A stretch of DNA of 64,000 nt, taken from contig CAJTSL010000013.1 in NCBI GenBank assembly GCA_910578845.1, forward strand, positions 11,634 to 75,633, given 5' to 3'. Below the pieces are notes generated by a model. That model made no database searches. It had not been told where the DNA came from and saw nothing but the letters and a program-made list of their open reading frames with translations. This document shows, piece after piece, positions 7,461 through 16,159 of the stretch (position 1 is the first letter of the stretch; the number at the start of each line of letters is the position of its first letter). A program made the translations under genes and the position numbers. The stretch is from an uncultured Lachnospiraceae bacterium. GTDB taxonomy: Bacteria; Bacillota; Clostridia; Lachnospirales; Lachnospiraceae.

Positions 7461-8690
7461 TCAACTATCTTCTAATGTCCGGTACATCCGGTAAACTAAC
7501 GGGCATAATATAACCGACAGCACTATATATAATGGGAATATGATGTTAATCGCGCCTACCACCTTCCCGCCAATCTGGTATAGGTCAAAATAACGGACTT
7601 CATTCCCTATATCTAACAAACGGTCAGGCAACAGCCCCACTAATTCTTTCACCAAATCAGAACTGCCGGCGTTGATAAAGCTGCGGAGGAAAATCACAAT
7701 GAACGGCACCATTGCCGCCAAAGCAGTTGACTTTGTCTTTGCAGAGACTGCCATAGTCAATAATAAGCAGAACAACGTCCCTATATAACCGCCGCACAAG
7801 ATCAACAGATATTCCTGGAAGTTTGTCAGCAGATAAAAGCTCTTCCATCCATAACGGTTCGTCTGGATCGGCAGCTCTGCGCCGTCTGCGCCAAGCACCA
7901 CGAATATAACGAACGTATATAGGAACATGGTGACAAAATATACAATCGTCACAAATAATATCCCTGCGCCAAGCTTCGCTGCTACCGCCTTATCCCTCCC
8001 ATGATATGACGAATAGAATATGGCGTCCGCTTTCGTACTAAATTCTCCCGAGAAAATCCCTGCGACCACGAATCCAAGGATCAGCGCCATCACCATTACA
8101 ATCGACGCCGAATATTGGAATAATTGTTTATAACCGTCCGCATAATCATATGGAAACGGCGTCGGCAACGCTTCATAACGCTCTATTAAAAACGCCCTCT
8201 CATCATCTGTCAACTGCCACTCCTGTTCCTTGTCCGCCAGCCATTCCCGCAAATGGAAAACCCTGTTCTCATAAAATGCGGAGGCATCCATCGGCACTAA
8301 CGAGTCCGGCTTGTAATAATCCGATTCCTGGAACTTACAAAAGGAATATATCAGCATATACCGGATGTCCTCAAATCCTTGTTTCCATCCATAGGCAATA
8401 TTGCTCTCCTGTACGTCCATAGAGCGTCCTTCCTTTGTCTCATTAATCCTTGCATTCTCTGCGATCACTTTTGCTATGACTTCTTCGGTCAATACACCCG
8501 CCCATTCCTTTTTGGCAGCTTTCCGTTTCGAAATTGCCTCTAAGCCAGATTCATGCTCGCCGCTTTCATTCACCCAGTACATCTCGCTTATCGCAGACCA
8601 ACATACAACCGCCAGTGTCACCGCTAATAACAGCATAGCGATCTTCGTTCCCGGTTTCACCCATATCTTCTTCCATTCATAATATAGCAT
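7461..8690 (-). CDS. ABC-2 type transporter permease
   Basis: The start is taken at the ATG at 8690, which overlaps the stop of the upstream ATPase gene (ATG inside GATGCTATATTATGA), behind GGGGAAGAAG. The 409-residue protein has one N-terminal membrane helix (about residues 16-34), a large extracytoplasmic loop (about 35-190) with many charged residues, and about five C-terminal helices. This is the layout of ABC-2 exporter permeases. It would pair with the ATPase encoded just upstream. The substrate is unknown; the operon also holds an ECF sigma factor, suggesting stress-induced export or envelope maintenance. Confidence 0.75.
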   Translation of the reverse strand: MLYYEWKKIWVKPGTKIAMLLLAVTLAVVCWSAISEMYWVNESGEHESGLEAISKRKAAKKEWAGVLTEEVIAKVIAENARINETKEGRSMDVQESNIAYGWKQGFEDIRYMLIYSFCKFQESDYYKPDSLVPMDASAFYENRVFHLREWLADKEQEWQLTDDERAFLIERYEALPTPFPYDYADGYKQLFQYSASIVMVMALILGFVVAGIFSGEFSTKADAIFYSSYHGRDKAVAAKLGAGILFVTIVYFVTMFLYTFVIFVVLGADGAELPIQTNRYGWKSFYLLTNFQEYLLILCGGYIGTLFCLLLTMAVSAKTKSTALAAMVPFIVIFLRSFINAGSSDLVKELVGLLPDRLLDIGNEVRYFDLYQIGGKVVGAINIIFPLYIVLSVILCPLVYRMYRTLEDS

Positions 8691-9576
8691 CTTCTTCCCC
8701 CGCTTTCTCTCCCATGTAGGATAAAAATACATCTTCTAAGGAAGGGACTTCTTCCCGCGCATCCGGGTGGGGCTGTTTGGCGCATAGCAGCCTCATCTGC
8801 ATCCCTCCCGGAACAATCCTGCTGTTGGCAACCTTATACTTTCTGCCATATGCCGCCGCTTCCTGCCCGGAAACAGTAATGCTCCACACCTTATCAGGTA
8901 TTTGCTCTATGATTTCCTGTAATGTCCCGGCATGCATAAGCGTTCCTTCTTTCATCAGCAAGATCTCATTGGCAACAGATTCAATATCCGATACGATATG
9001 AGTGGATAATAATACCATCCTCTCCTTTGCCAGTTCACTGATCAGATTGCGGAAACGGATCCGCTCGTTTGGATCAAGCCCTGCCGTCGGCTCATCCAAG
9101 ACCAGTATCTCCGGCTGGTTGATCATTGCCTGCGCAATGCCTGCCCTGCGCTTCATGCCGCCCGAGAGCTTCTTCATCTTCCGGTTCTGCACTTTAGAGA
9201 GGCCGACTTTGGATAGCAGCTCATCCACCCGTTTTCTTGCTACCGCTTTATGTACACCTTTTATAGAGGCGATATAGAGCAAATAATCTTTTACCGTAAA
9301 ATCCGGGTAAAAGCCAAACTCCTGTGGCAAATAGCCAAGCAATTCCCTATAGTCTGCGCCCATTTTGAATATGTCCTTCCCGTTACAGAGGATTCTCCCT
9401 TCGGTCGGTTTTAGAAGCGTACAGAGCATCCGCATGAGCGTTGTTTTCCCTGCCCCGTTCAGCCCAAGCAGCCCATAGATGCCGTTCTCCATTGTGTAAG
9501 TAATATGGCTGACCGCCGTCACGCCCTTGAACGTTTTCGATAAATCTTCTATCTTAATCTCCATCCCGATCACCAT
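8677..9576 (-). CDS. ABC transporter ATP-binding protein
   Basis: This 299-residue soluble ATPase has Walker A GLNGAGKTT (about residue 38), a Q-loop in GYLPQEFGFYPDFTVKDYL, signature LSGGMKRR, Walker B ILVLDEPTAGLD and switch His in LLSTHIVSD. It is the nucleotide-binding subunit for the permease encoded downstream, with overlapping genes. The start could be 9576, or the ATG at 9564 (MEIKIEDLSKTFKG), which has the better spacing from AAAGGATGG; both give the full domain. It belongs to an operon with a sigma factor and a membrane protein. Confidence 0.88.
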   Translation of the reverse strand: MVIGMEIKIEDLSKTFKGVTAVSHITYTMENGIYGLLGLNGAGKTTLMRMLCTLLKPTEGRILCNGKDIFKMGADYRELLGYLPQEFGFYPDFTVKDYLLYIASIKGVHKAVARKRVDELLSKVGLSKVQNRKMKKLSGGMKRRAGIAQAMINQPEILVLDEPTAGLDPNERIRFRNLISELAKERMVLLSTHIVSDIESVANEILLMKEGTLMHAGTLQEIIEQIPDKVWSITVSGQEAAAYGRKYKVANSRIVPGGMQMRLLCAKQPHPDAREEVPSLEDVFLSYMGEKAGEEDAIL

Positions 9577-9665
9577 CCTTTATGCTTTCCCTATTTCTCA
9601 CGATATCGTATCTTCACTACAGCTTGCCGCAGGAAATATTCATGATACCGCCTATTCACGCTGCT

Positions 9666-10463
9666 TTACAACCGGAAGATTTCCGTCTCATGTGCATATT
9701 CACCGATTACTTTCCTGACTGTATAAGTCAAATATAGGACTGCCATACAAAGGATCCCCATCCATGCAGGTACAGAAACCGTCAGATAAATATCCTTATT
9801 TAGGATCAACAGCGTCCAAACGGCGCTCCAAAGCAAGGAGAAGAAACACGCCATATATTCAGTCCCAGCGAAACGACCGCAAAGCGTCCGGAAGCAGATA
9901 CAGCAGGTAACCGTCATCGGCAGGAAAAAGTGGATCACGATTTCCGCAACACTGACTGCTGTAGTCATAGAAACGATAGCGGTGAACGCCCCCAACAACA
10001 GGCTATCTGTCATGGCAAAAGCAAGCATCCTTGCCGCATAAATCTGCCTCAGTGAAAAATAAGACGCCTCTTCGATTTCCACGGAATGGGAGCTTCTGTT
10101 CTTCCATAGTTCCGGTACTGCCATAATCACGAACAGGGACGCGCAGACTGCCAGAATCCGCTGTATTTCTTTCGCCCCCCGCTCCTGCTGCAGAATCCAT
10201 CCTAAGAAAAATAAAATGAGGAATTGTAAGACCCACCATTTCTTTTCAATGAACCGCACCTGCTCATAGAAAAACTCGAAATAAGAATTCTTCCGCCATG
10301 CCACGCCTTCATAAAAGCTTCTCTTGGCGTTTACCAACGTCTCTTCTATCATTGACTCATCTGGTCTGATCACATTTGCTTTTGCATACGCGCGCAATCT
10401 CTTTTCCAACTGTTCCAATACAACCGCTCCTTTCTTGTAATTGCCTAAATTACCTAAATCCAT
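9666..10463 (-). CDS. Membrane protein coupled to an ECF sigma factor, function unknown
   Basis: This 265-residue protein has a soluble, charged N-terminus (about residues 1-75) followed by six hydrophobic segments, starting with WWVLQFLILFFLGWI (about 76-90). The start codon overlaps the stop of the sigma gene (TAATG), so the two are translationally coupled. The position suggests a role as a membrane-bound partner or anti-sigma factor, or an accessory permease for the ABC exporter downstream, but no recognisable domain was found. The N-terminal cytoplasmic segment would be the natural place to hold the sigma factor; this is inference only. Confidence 0.6.
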   Translation of the reverse strand: MDLGNLGNYKKGAVVLEQLEKRLRAYAKANVIRPDESMIEETLVNAKRSFYEGVAWRKNSYFEFFYEQVRFIEKKWWVLQFLILFFLGWILQQERGAKEIQRILAVCASLFVIMAVPELWKNRSSHSVEIEEASYFSLRQIYAARMLAFAMTDSLLLGAFTAIVSMTTAVSVAEIVIHFFLPMTVTCCICFRTLCGRFAGTEYMACFFSLLWSAVWTLLILNKDIYLTVSVPAWMGILCMAVLYLTYTVRKVIGEYAHETEIFRL

Positions 10464-10999
10464 TACTCTACATCCCCCAACAGCGCCCGCAACATCTCTT
10501 TTGCCTTCCTGATACGGTACTTGGCAAGCGGTAGGCCAATTTGTAAGATCCTGGCAAGCTCACGTATGCTAAGCCCCTGGAAATAATGTAGGATAACAAC
10601 TTCCCGCAATTCATCCGGGAGATTTTTCATAGCGGTTTCCATAATGATCTTATCATCTATTTCTGCAACGCATCCCTCATCCAAACGATCCGCCATGATC
10701 ATGTCTAACGCTTCCCTTTCTCCTCCCGGAGCCTCTCTATTCTTCCTCCCCCAGTCGATACAGAGATTCCTGGCTATGGTATAGAGAAGATTCAATGCTT
10801 TTCCACTATGATAATAACCTGCAAGATTCCGGAAGAAACGCTCGAACGTTTCCTGTGTCAAATCTTTCGCCCATTCTCTGTCAGGACAGTGATATGTACA
10901 ATACTGTAAAATCTGCCGGTAATACTTTCGTACGAATATATCCATTGCGGCCTCGTCACCGCTTTGCATTTTCCGTACCAAAATAAAATCCTGCTGCAT
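10463..10999 (-). CDS. ECF-type RNA polymerase sigma factor
   Basis: This 178-residue protein has sigma region 2 (about residues 18-85: DIFVRKYYRQILQYCTYHC, then DLTQETFERFF) and region 4 (about 120-172: HYFQGLSIRELARILQIGL as helix-turn-helix). The start has GGGAGG nearby. It heads an operon with a coupled membrane protein and an ABC-2 exporter, so it probably regulates its own operon in response to an envelope signal. A perfect 18-bp palindrome lies 22 bp upstream of the start and may be a second control point. Confidence 0.85.
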   Translation of the reverse strand: MQQDFILVRKMQSGDEAAMDIFVRKYYRQILQYCTYHCPDREWAKDLTQETFERFFRNLAGYYHSGKALNLLYTIARNLCIDWGRKNREAPGGEREALDMIMADRLDEGCVAEIDDKIIMETAMKNLPDELREVVILHYFQGLSIRELARILQIGLPLAKYRIRKAKEMLRALLGDVE

Positions 11000-11020
11000 G
11001 AAAACCTCCCTTCCGCCATT

Positions 11021-11038
11021 TTAGAAAGCGCTTTCTAA
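11021..11038. promoter_or_regulatory. Perfect 18-bp palindrome, candidate LacI/CcpA-type operator
   Basis: TTAGAAAGCGCTTTCTAA is fully self-complementary, with a central CG. The inner 14 bases differ from the symmetric cre-like sequence TGAAAGCGCTTTCA only at the two ends. It lies upstream of the sigma gene starting at 10999. Binding by a LacI-family protein or CcpA is inferred. Confidence 0.5.
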
Positions 11039-11114
11039 TAGGTATAACGGACCAACCTGCCATATGGATAGCGCAGGAAGAATATTTTCTGCACCGCCTC
11101 CCGCTACTGCTTTG

Positions 11115-11162
11115 GATAGCATTTCTGTTGCCGTTTCCGATAGCATTTCCGATGCCGCCTCC
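11115..11162. repeat. Four tandem 12-bp units
   Basis: Units GATAGCATTTCT, GTTGCCGTTTCC, GATAGCATTTCC and GATGCCGCCTCC follow each other without gaps, with a higher-order 24-bp period. They end two bases before the 3' end of the CmpB-like gene. Confidence 0.6.
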
Positions 11163-11163
11163 C

Positions 11164-11697
11164 TTAATATGTTATCCCTCTTCCCATATGCGGAAAATCA
11201 GCGCTATACGCGGCGTCCATGACAAATAAAACCAGCAGGCAGAGACTTATAAAAGCCCTGATCTTCGCCGGAGCCTTATGGTACAACGCCGTATACCGGG
11301 GCAGCAGAAAAGATAGCAGCAACACACCGCCGACACCGAACATCAGGCAGCTTGCCAGACATATATGGCCATTCAGGTTCAAGAGCATATCACTGTAATC
11401 CCACCATTTTACGCCCCACATTTTTTCCAGGACAAATCCTGTCCCATATTCTAAGGCAGAGCAGACTGTCATAGAGATAAAGAAAACAAGAAACGGCCTC
11501 TTCCTCCACTTATGCAGCAGGAAATACAATAGCAGCGCGCCCGCCCCATAGACGGGAAGCCACGGCCCTATCGTAATCCCACGGTTCACAAATCTTCTCT
11601 CCCGTACAAGGTAGATGCCGACTTCCCATAGCCAGCCCAAAAAAGAAACCAGAAAAAACAGCAATATATAATAATCAAACGAAAGTTTTTTTCTCAT
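11164..11697 (-). CDS. CmpB-like membrane protein (putative ABC transporter permease family)
   Basis: This 177-residue protein has about five membrane segments. Family blocks include FFLVSFLGWLWEVG near the N-terminus, then FVNRGITIGPWLPVYGAGAL and EYGTGFVLEKMWGVKWWDYS. These match the Clostridia family annotated as putative ABC transporter permease (CmpB type), whose function is not established. The ribosome site is weak (GCAGAT). It lies downstream of the MarR-controlled exporter operon in the same direction, with 57 bp between, so read-through is possible. Confidence 0.75.
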   Translation of the reverse strand: MRKKLSFDYYILLFFLVSFLGWLWEVGIYLVRERRFVNRGITIGPWLPVYGAGALLLYFLLHKWRKRPFLVFFISMTVCSALEYGTGFVLEKMWGVKWWDYSDMLLNLNGHICLASCLMFGVGGVLLLSFLLPRYTALYHKAPAKIRAFISLCLLVLFVMDAAYSADFPHMGRGITY

Positions 11698-11754
11698 ATC
11701 TGCTATTTTGTCTGGTTTTGCTCTTTTTATTCTTATGCCATTCTTATGCGGCTC

Positions 11755-13707
11755 TTATTCTAACTCGCAAAGGCCTGTATACAAATTATAATATCTCCCA
11801 TGCATCGCAAGTAAATCGTCATGGTCGCCGCGCTCGATAATCTCACCGTTTTCTAATACCATAATGGCATTGGCATTCCTTACGGTAGAGAGCCTATGTG
11901 CAATCACAAGCGTCGTCCGCTCCGCCATCAGTCTGTCCATACCGCGCTCGATATGTTTCTCCGTCCGCGTATCGACGGAGCTTGTTGCCTCATCCAGAAT
12001 CAGGATGGGCGCTTTGGAAATAGCGGCTCTTGCAATGTTAAGAAGCTGCCTCTGTCCTTGGCTTAAATTGGCGCCGTCCCCTTCTAGCATCGTATCGTAA
12101 CCATGCTCTAGGCGCATAATGAAAGAATGCGCGCTCGCCATCCTTGCAGCTTCCTCCACTTCCGCGTCCGTAGCGCCAAGCCTGCCATACCGGATATTCT
12201 CCCTGACTGTCCCTGTGAAAAGATGCGTATCCTGCAATACCATGGCAATGCACTTTCGCAGATCATCCCTTCTGATGTCCCGGATATCAATGCCGTCTAT
12301 CAAGATCCTGCCTGCATCAATATCATAGAAACGGTTAATCAGGTTCGTGATCGTTGTCTTTCCCGCGCCAGTGGAGCCGACAAAAGCAATTTTCTGACCC
12401 GGTTTCGCATATAACGATACGTCTTTCAGAATCGTTTTCTCCGGCACATAACCAAATGTCACATGCTCCACTGTCACCGCGCCTTTCATCCTGCTCCCAT
12501 GTACCGCCGCATATTCCGCCGATAGACCGCCTGCTCCTGGCGCCGCTTCATAATAGAAGCAGCCATCCTTATCTATGATCGAAACAGCATCCGCCTTATC
12601 CGCCGGTTCCGGCTCCCTGTCCATCACGTCAAAGACCCGCTCCGCCCCGGCTAGCGCAGAGAAAATCGTATTGACCTGCATGGATATTTCATTGATGGGC
12701 CGTGCAAACTGTCGGGAATAATTCACGAAAATCGTAAGGCCTCCTAAGTCAAACCCTCTCAGCACACACAAAATACCGCCGATACATGCCGTCAGGGAAT
12801 AGCTGACCTGGCTTAAATTCCCCATGACAGGCCCCATAATGCCACCGAAGAACTGTGCTTTAATCTGTTTCCGGCACAGATCATGATTCAGATAAGAAAA
12901 CTCCTCTTCCGCAATCTCCTCATGACAGAACACTTTGACTACTTTCTGTCCGGTCACGGTTTCCTCTATGTAACCATTGAGCGTTCCTAACGCCGCCTGC
13001 TGCTGCTTATAATACCGCCTGCTCCTGCCTGCGACCGCCCTGCCTGCAAGGATCATTAACGGTGCCATGATGACTGTGATCATCGTCAGATAAATATTCG
13101 TATATACCATAAGCGCAAAAGTACCGACAATCGTAATTGCGCCCGATATCAACTGGTTCACCGTATTGTTTAACATCTCTCCCACCGTATCGACATCATT
13201 GGTAAACCTGCTCATGATATCGCCGTGGTTATTGGTATCATAAAACCTGACCGGCAGCTTTTCGATTTTCCGGAATAAATCGTCCCGCAGCTTCTTAAGC
13301 GCATTCTGGGAAACAACGATGATAATCCGTGATTGCAAATACTGCGCAATGATCCCAACTGCAAAAATACATCCCATCATGACCAATGAACGGAATAACG
13401 TTTCCCTGCTACCATCTTCCGACACCAAATTATTGATGACCGGGCGCAACATATATGACCCCGCTAAGCTTGCCACCGTATAAACAATGATACAAATAAT
13501 AAATATGACCAGTTTCCATTTATCCTTACCGATATAAGAGAAAAGCCTGCGTATCGTTCTGCCTGCATCCTGTGGTTTCCCGCCGGGCATGCGGGCGCCG
13601 CCCCGTCCAGGCCCTCTCCCAGGCCCAGGTCCTGGCCCAGGCCCCATTTTCTCCGTGGCTTTCCTGCTATATTTTTTCTCTAAACGTGCAATTCTTGCTT
13701 CATCCAT
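11755..13707 (-). CDS. Heterodimeric multidrug ABC exporter, subunit with canonical ATPase site
   Basis: This 650-residue half-transporter has six membrane helices (about residues 60-360) and an ATPase domain (about 410-645). The ATPase has Walker A GSTGAGKTT, signature LSQGQRQL, Walker B ILILDEATSSVD with the catalytic Glu, and switch His in VIAHRLS. An unusual N-terminal extension is rich in Gly and Pro (GPGPGPGPGRGPGRGG from about residue 22). The start overlaps the stop of the partner gene (TAATG). The partner has a degenerate site, so the two probably form an asymmetric drug or lipid exporter of the BmrCD/TM287-288 type. Confidence 0.88.
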   Translation of the reverse strand: MDEARIARLEKKYSRKATEKMGPGPGPGPGRGPGRGGARMPGGKPQDAGRTIRRLFSYIGKDKWKLVIFIICIIVYTVASLAGSYMLRPVINNLVSEDGSRETLFRSLVMMGCIFAVGIIAQYLQSRIIIVVSQNALKKLRDDLFRKIEKLPVRFYDTNNHGDIMSRFTNDVDTVGEMLNNTVNQLISGAITIVGTFALMVYTNIYLTMITVIMAPLMILAGRAVAGRSRRYYKQQQAALGTLNGYIEETVTGQKVVKVFCHEEIAEEEFSYLNHDLCRKQIKAQFFGGIMGPVMGNLSQVSYSLTACIGGILCVLRGFDLGGLTIFVNYSRQFARPINEISMQVNTIFSALAGAERVFDVMDREPEPADKADAVSIIDKDGCFYYEAAPGAGGLSAEYAAVHGSRMKGAVTVEHVTFGYVPEKTILKDVSLYAKPGQKIAFVGSTGAGKTTITNLINRFYDIDAGRILIDGIDIRDIRRDDLRKCIAMVLQDTHLFTGTVRENIRYGRLGATDAEVEEAARMASAHSFIMRLEHGYDTMLEGDGANLSQGQRQLLNIARAAISKAPILILDEATSSVDTRTEKHIERGMDRLMAERTTLVIAHRLSTVRNANAIMVLENGEIIERGDHDDLLAMHGRYYNLYTGLCELE

Positions 13708-15440
13708 TATGCACCCACCTCCCTGTCCATCTGGGAATCATAAATTTCCTGATAAGCATGGCAGGAAGCAAGCAGTTCGTCATGGCATCCCATGCCCACG
13801 ACCTTACCTTCCTCCATGACCAGGATCAAATCCGCATCCATTACGGAGCTGATGCGCTGTGCAATGATCAGCTTCGTCGTATGGCGCAATGTCGTCCGGA
13901 AACACTCTCTGATCTTTGCTTCCGTCGCCGTATCGACCGCACTGGTGCTATCGTCGAGAATCAAGATCTTAGGCTTTTTCAGCATCGCCCGTGCTATACA
14001 GAGCCGCTGCTTCTGCCCACCGGAAACATTGACGCCGCCCTGTCCAAGCTCAGTCTCATACCCTTGTGGGAAGCTGCTTACGAACACATCTGCCTGCGCT
14101 GCATCCGCTGCCGCCCTGATCTCCGCTTCCGTAGCATGTTCGTCCCCCCACTGCAAGTTCTCTAAAATCGTACCGGAGAACAAGACGTTTTTCTGTAGTA
14201 CCATGCTCACGCCATTGCGCAAATGATGCAGGCAATAATCTTTCACATTGACGCCGTCTACCAGGACTTCTCCTTCATCTACATCATAGAGCCGTGGGAT
14301 CATCTGGACTAACGTTGTTTTGCCGGATCCGGTAGAGCCAATGATGCCGACCGTCTGCCCCGCTTCAATGGTGAAGTCAATATCATCCAGCACCTTCTCG
14401 TGATTGTCTTTATAATAGCGGAAAGACACATGCTTAAATTCAATCCTTCCGTCTGTCACTACCTTGTCTTTGTTCACGGCATCATCATCTTTTAAATCAA
14501 TCTCCGTATCCAATACTTCACCGATTCGCCTAGAGGAAGCAACCGCCCTGGAGCTTTGTAAGAGAACCATGGCAAGCATCATCAGCGACATCAGGATCTG
14601 CGTCACATATGTCGTAAACGCTGTCAAGTCTCCAACCGGCATCGAACCGCCCAAAATCTGGTTCCCGCCAAACCATACAACCGCTATAACGGTTGCATTC
14701 ATGGCAAACGTCATGATCGGCATCTGGATGATAACAACTTTAAAAGCATTAAGCCCTGCCTCCATAAGCGCTTCGTTTGACTCGGAAAACCGCTCTTCTT
14801 CATACTCTCCACGTACAAACGATTTGATGACCCTGACATTCGTCAATGTCTCTTGGATATTGGAATTTAAGTGGTCTAGCTTCTTCTGCATCAGCTCAAA
14901 TCTCGGAAAAGCGATTCTGATGATCGTCCCGATAGCGATCGCCAGGATCGGGGCAACGATTAAAATGATCAAGGCAAGGGATGCATTCATCGTAAACGCC
15001 ATAATGACTGCTCCGATCAACATCCCTGGCGCCCGCAGCATCATCCGCAGCCCCATCATAATGACATTCTGCATCTGTGTAATATCGTTAGTCAGCCTGG
15101 TTACCAGTGAACCGGTGCTAAAACTATCTATATTGGCAAATGAGAACTTCTGCACTTTTTGGAACAAATCCTTACGCAAATCCCTGCCAAAATGCATGGC
15201 AGCCTTCGCGGCAAAATACGCGCCGCCCATCCCGCCTACCATCATAGTAAACGCCATTATGACCATCATGATCCCCTTCGTTATCATATAGGGGATATCG
15301 CGGTTTGCTGCGCCAATGTTGATAATATCCGCCATCATTGCCGGCAGCATGACTTCTCCTACTACCTCCACGATCATCATGACGGGTCCTAAAATAAATG
15401 CCGATAAATATGGTTTAATATACTTTCCATAACGCTTCAT
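13707..15440 (-). CDS. Heterodimeric multidrug ABC exporter, subunit with degenerate ATPase site
   Basis: This 577-residue half-transporter has six membrane helices (about residues 15-310) and an ATPase domain. It keeps Walker A GSTGSGKTT and signature VSGGQKQR, but Walker B ends ILILDDSTSAVD (Asp where the catalytic Glu should be) and the switch histidine is Gln (IIAQRIS). Both changes mark the non-hydrolysing site of heterodimeric exporters. It lies 20 bp downstream of a MarR repressor gene and overlaps the gene for its partner. Confidence 0.88.
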   Translation of the reverse strand: MKRYGKYIKPYLSAFILGPVMMIVEVVGEVMLPAMMADIINIGAANRDIPYMITKGIMMVIMAFTMMVGGMGGAYFAAKAAMHFGRDLRKDLFQKVQKFSFANIDSFSTGSLVTRLTNDITQMQNVIMMGLRMMLRAPGMLIGAVIMAFTMNASLALIILIVAPILAIAIGTIIRIAFPRFELMQKKLDHLNSNIQETLTNVRVIKSFVRGEYEEERFSESNEALMEAGLNAFKVVIIQMPIMTFAMNATVIAVVWFGGNQILGGSMPVGDLTAFTTYVTQILMSLMMLAMVLLQSSRAVASSRRIGEVLDTEIDLKDDDAVNKDKVVTDGRIEFKHVSFRYYKDNHEKVLDDIDFTIEAGQTVGIIGSTGSGKTTLVQMIPRLYDVDEGEVLVDGVNVKDYCLHHLRNGVSMVLQKNVLFSGTILENLQWGDEHATEAEIRAAADAAQADVFVSSFPQGYETELGQGGVNVSGGQKQRLCIARAMLKKPKILILDDSTSAVDTATEAKIRECFRTTLRHTTKLIIAQRISSVMDADLILVMEEGKVVGMGCHDELLASCHAYQEIYDSQMDREVGA

Positions 15441-15460
15441 GATTACAATTTGCCCTCCTT

Positions 15461-15910
15461 TTATTCCCCATCTCCCAGCTTCTTATCCAGGTTCTGATAT
15501 ACTTTTTGTAGCAATCGGTACAAAGACTCCAGCTCCGCCTCCTCAAATCCTTCGAACATGCCCTGTTCCACCTTGTCAAAAAGACTGATGCTCTTACAGA
15601 TCAGCTCATTGCCTTTATCGGTGATCGTGACCTGATTGCTCCGATGGTCGTCGGCATTCATCACACGCTTCAGATAACCGCCGTCTTCCAGCTTGCGGAT
15701 CGAAACGGCTACCGCTGCCGGTGAAATATCAAGGCTTGCTGCCAGTTCGTTCTGCGCACAGTTCGGATTCTTCCCCAGCCGCATCAAAAGCCGATGCTGG
15801 CTCCGGTAAACACCTTCATCCAACCTTCTTAGCTCTCTCTCAATACACCTCCTCAGCCGACAATCCGTCCTGCGGAAAAGCTCGGCTGTCTCCCTGTACA
15901 ATTCTCTCAT
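15461..15910 (-). CDS. MarR-family transcriptional regulator of the exporter operon
   Basis: This 149-residue winged-helix protein has recognition helix LAASLDISPAAVAVSIRKLE (about residues 55-75) and a wing GGYLKRVMNADDHRSNQVTITDKG. The start has AAGGAG at good spacing. It is the first gene of an operon with two ABC exporter half-transporters, and a 24-bp palindrome lies upstream of its start, consistent with autorepression relieved by a toxic compound. The ligand is unknown. Confidence 0.88.
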   Translation of the reverse strand: MRELYRETAELFRRTDCRLRRCIERELRRLDEGVYRSQHRLLMRLGKNPNCAQNELAASLDISPAAVAVSIRKLEDGGYLKRVMNADDHRSNQVTITDKGNELICKSISLFDKVEQGMFEGFEEAELESLYRLLQKVYQNLDKKLGDGE

Positions 15911-15980
15911 GACGACTCCTTCCTATGCAAAGCGTTAAGTACAAACTGCCTTGCAGCGCAATTGCTATTAATTAACGTCT

Positions 15981-16004
15981 TAATAATTAATTAGTTAATT
16001 ATTA
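15981..16004. promoter_or_regulatory. Palindromic MarR-type operator
   Basis: Perfect 10-bp arms TAATAATTAA (15981-15990) and TTAATTATTA (15995-16004) flank TTAG, about 70 bp upstream of the marR-like start. AT-rich palindromes of this size are typical MarR sites. A further ATTAATTAA lies just left, at 15968-15975. Confidence 0.6.
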
Positions 16005-16057
16005 ACCTGTTTACTATCATAACGGCAAACAATGGAATCTGTCAAGATAAATATATG

Positions 16058-16108
16058 CAAAAAAATACCGGATAAAATAACAGATGTAATCCGTCATTCT
16101 ATCCGGCA
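16058..16108 (-). terminator. Intrinsic terminator of the GH53 gene
   Basis: CCGGATA (16068-16074) pairs with TATCCGG (16100-16106). On the minus strand the stem is followed by TATTTTTTT. It lies about 50 bp after the galactanase stop codon. Confidence 0.75.
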
Positions 16109-16159
16109 TTTCCTTTACAGCCACTGTCATTGGCAAGTGACAAAGAGAACTGCTGCGCC

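Noticed and set aside
13572..15291. Long plus-strand frames opposite the exporter genes
   Set aside because: They are antisense shadows of clear ABC exporter genes and have no ribosome sites or domains.
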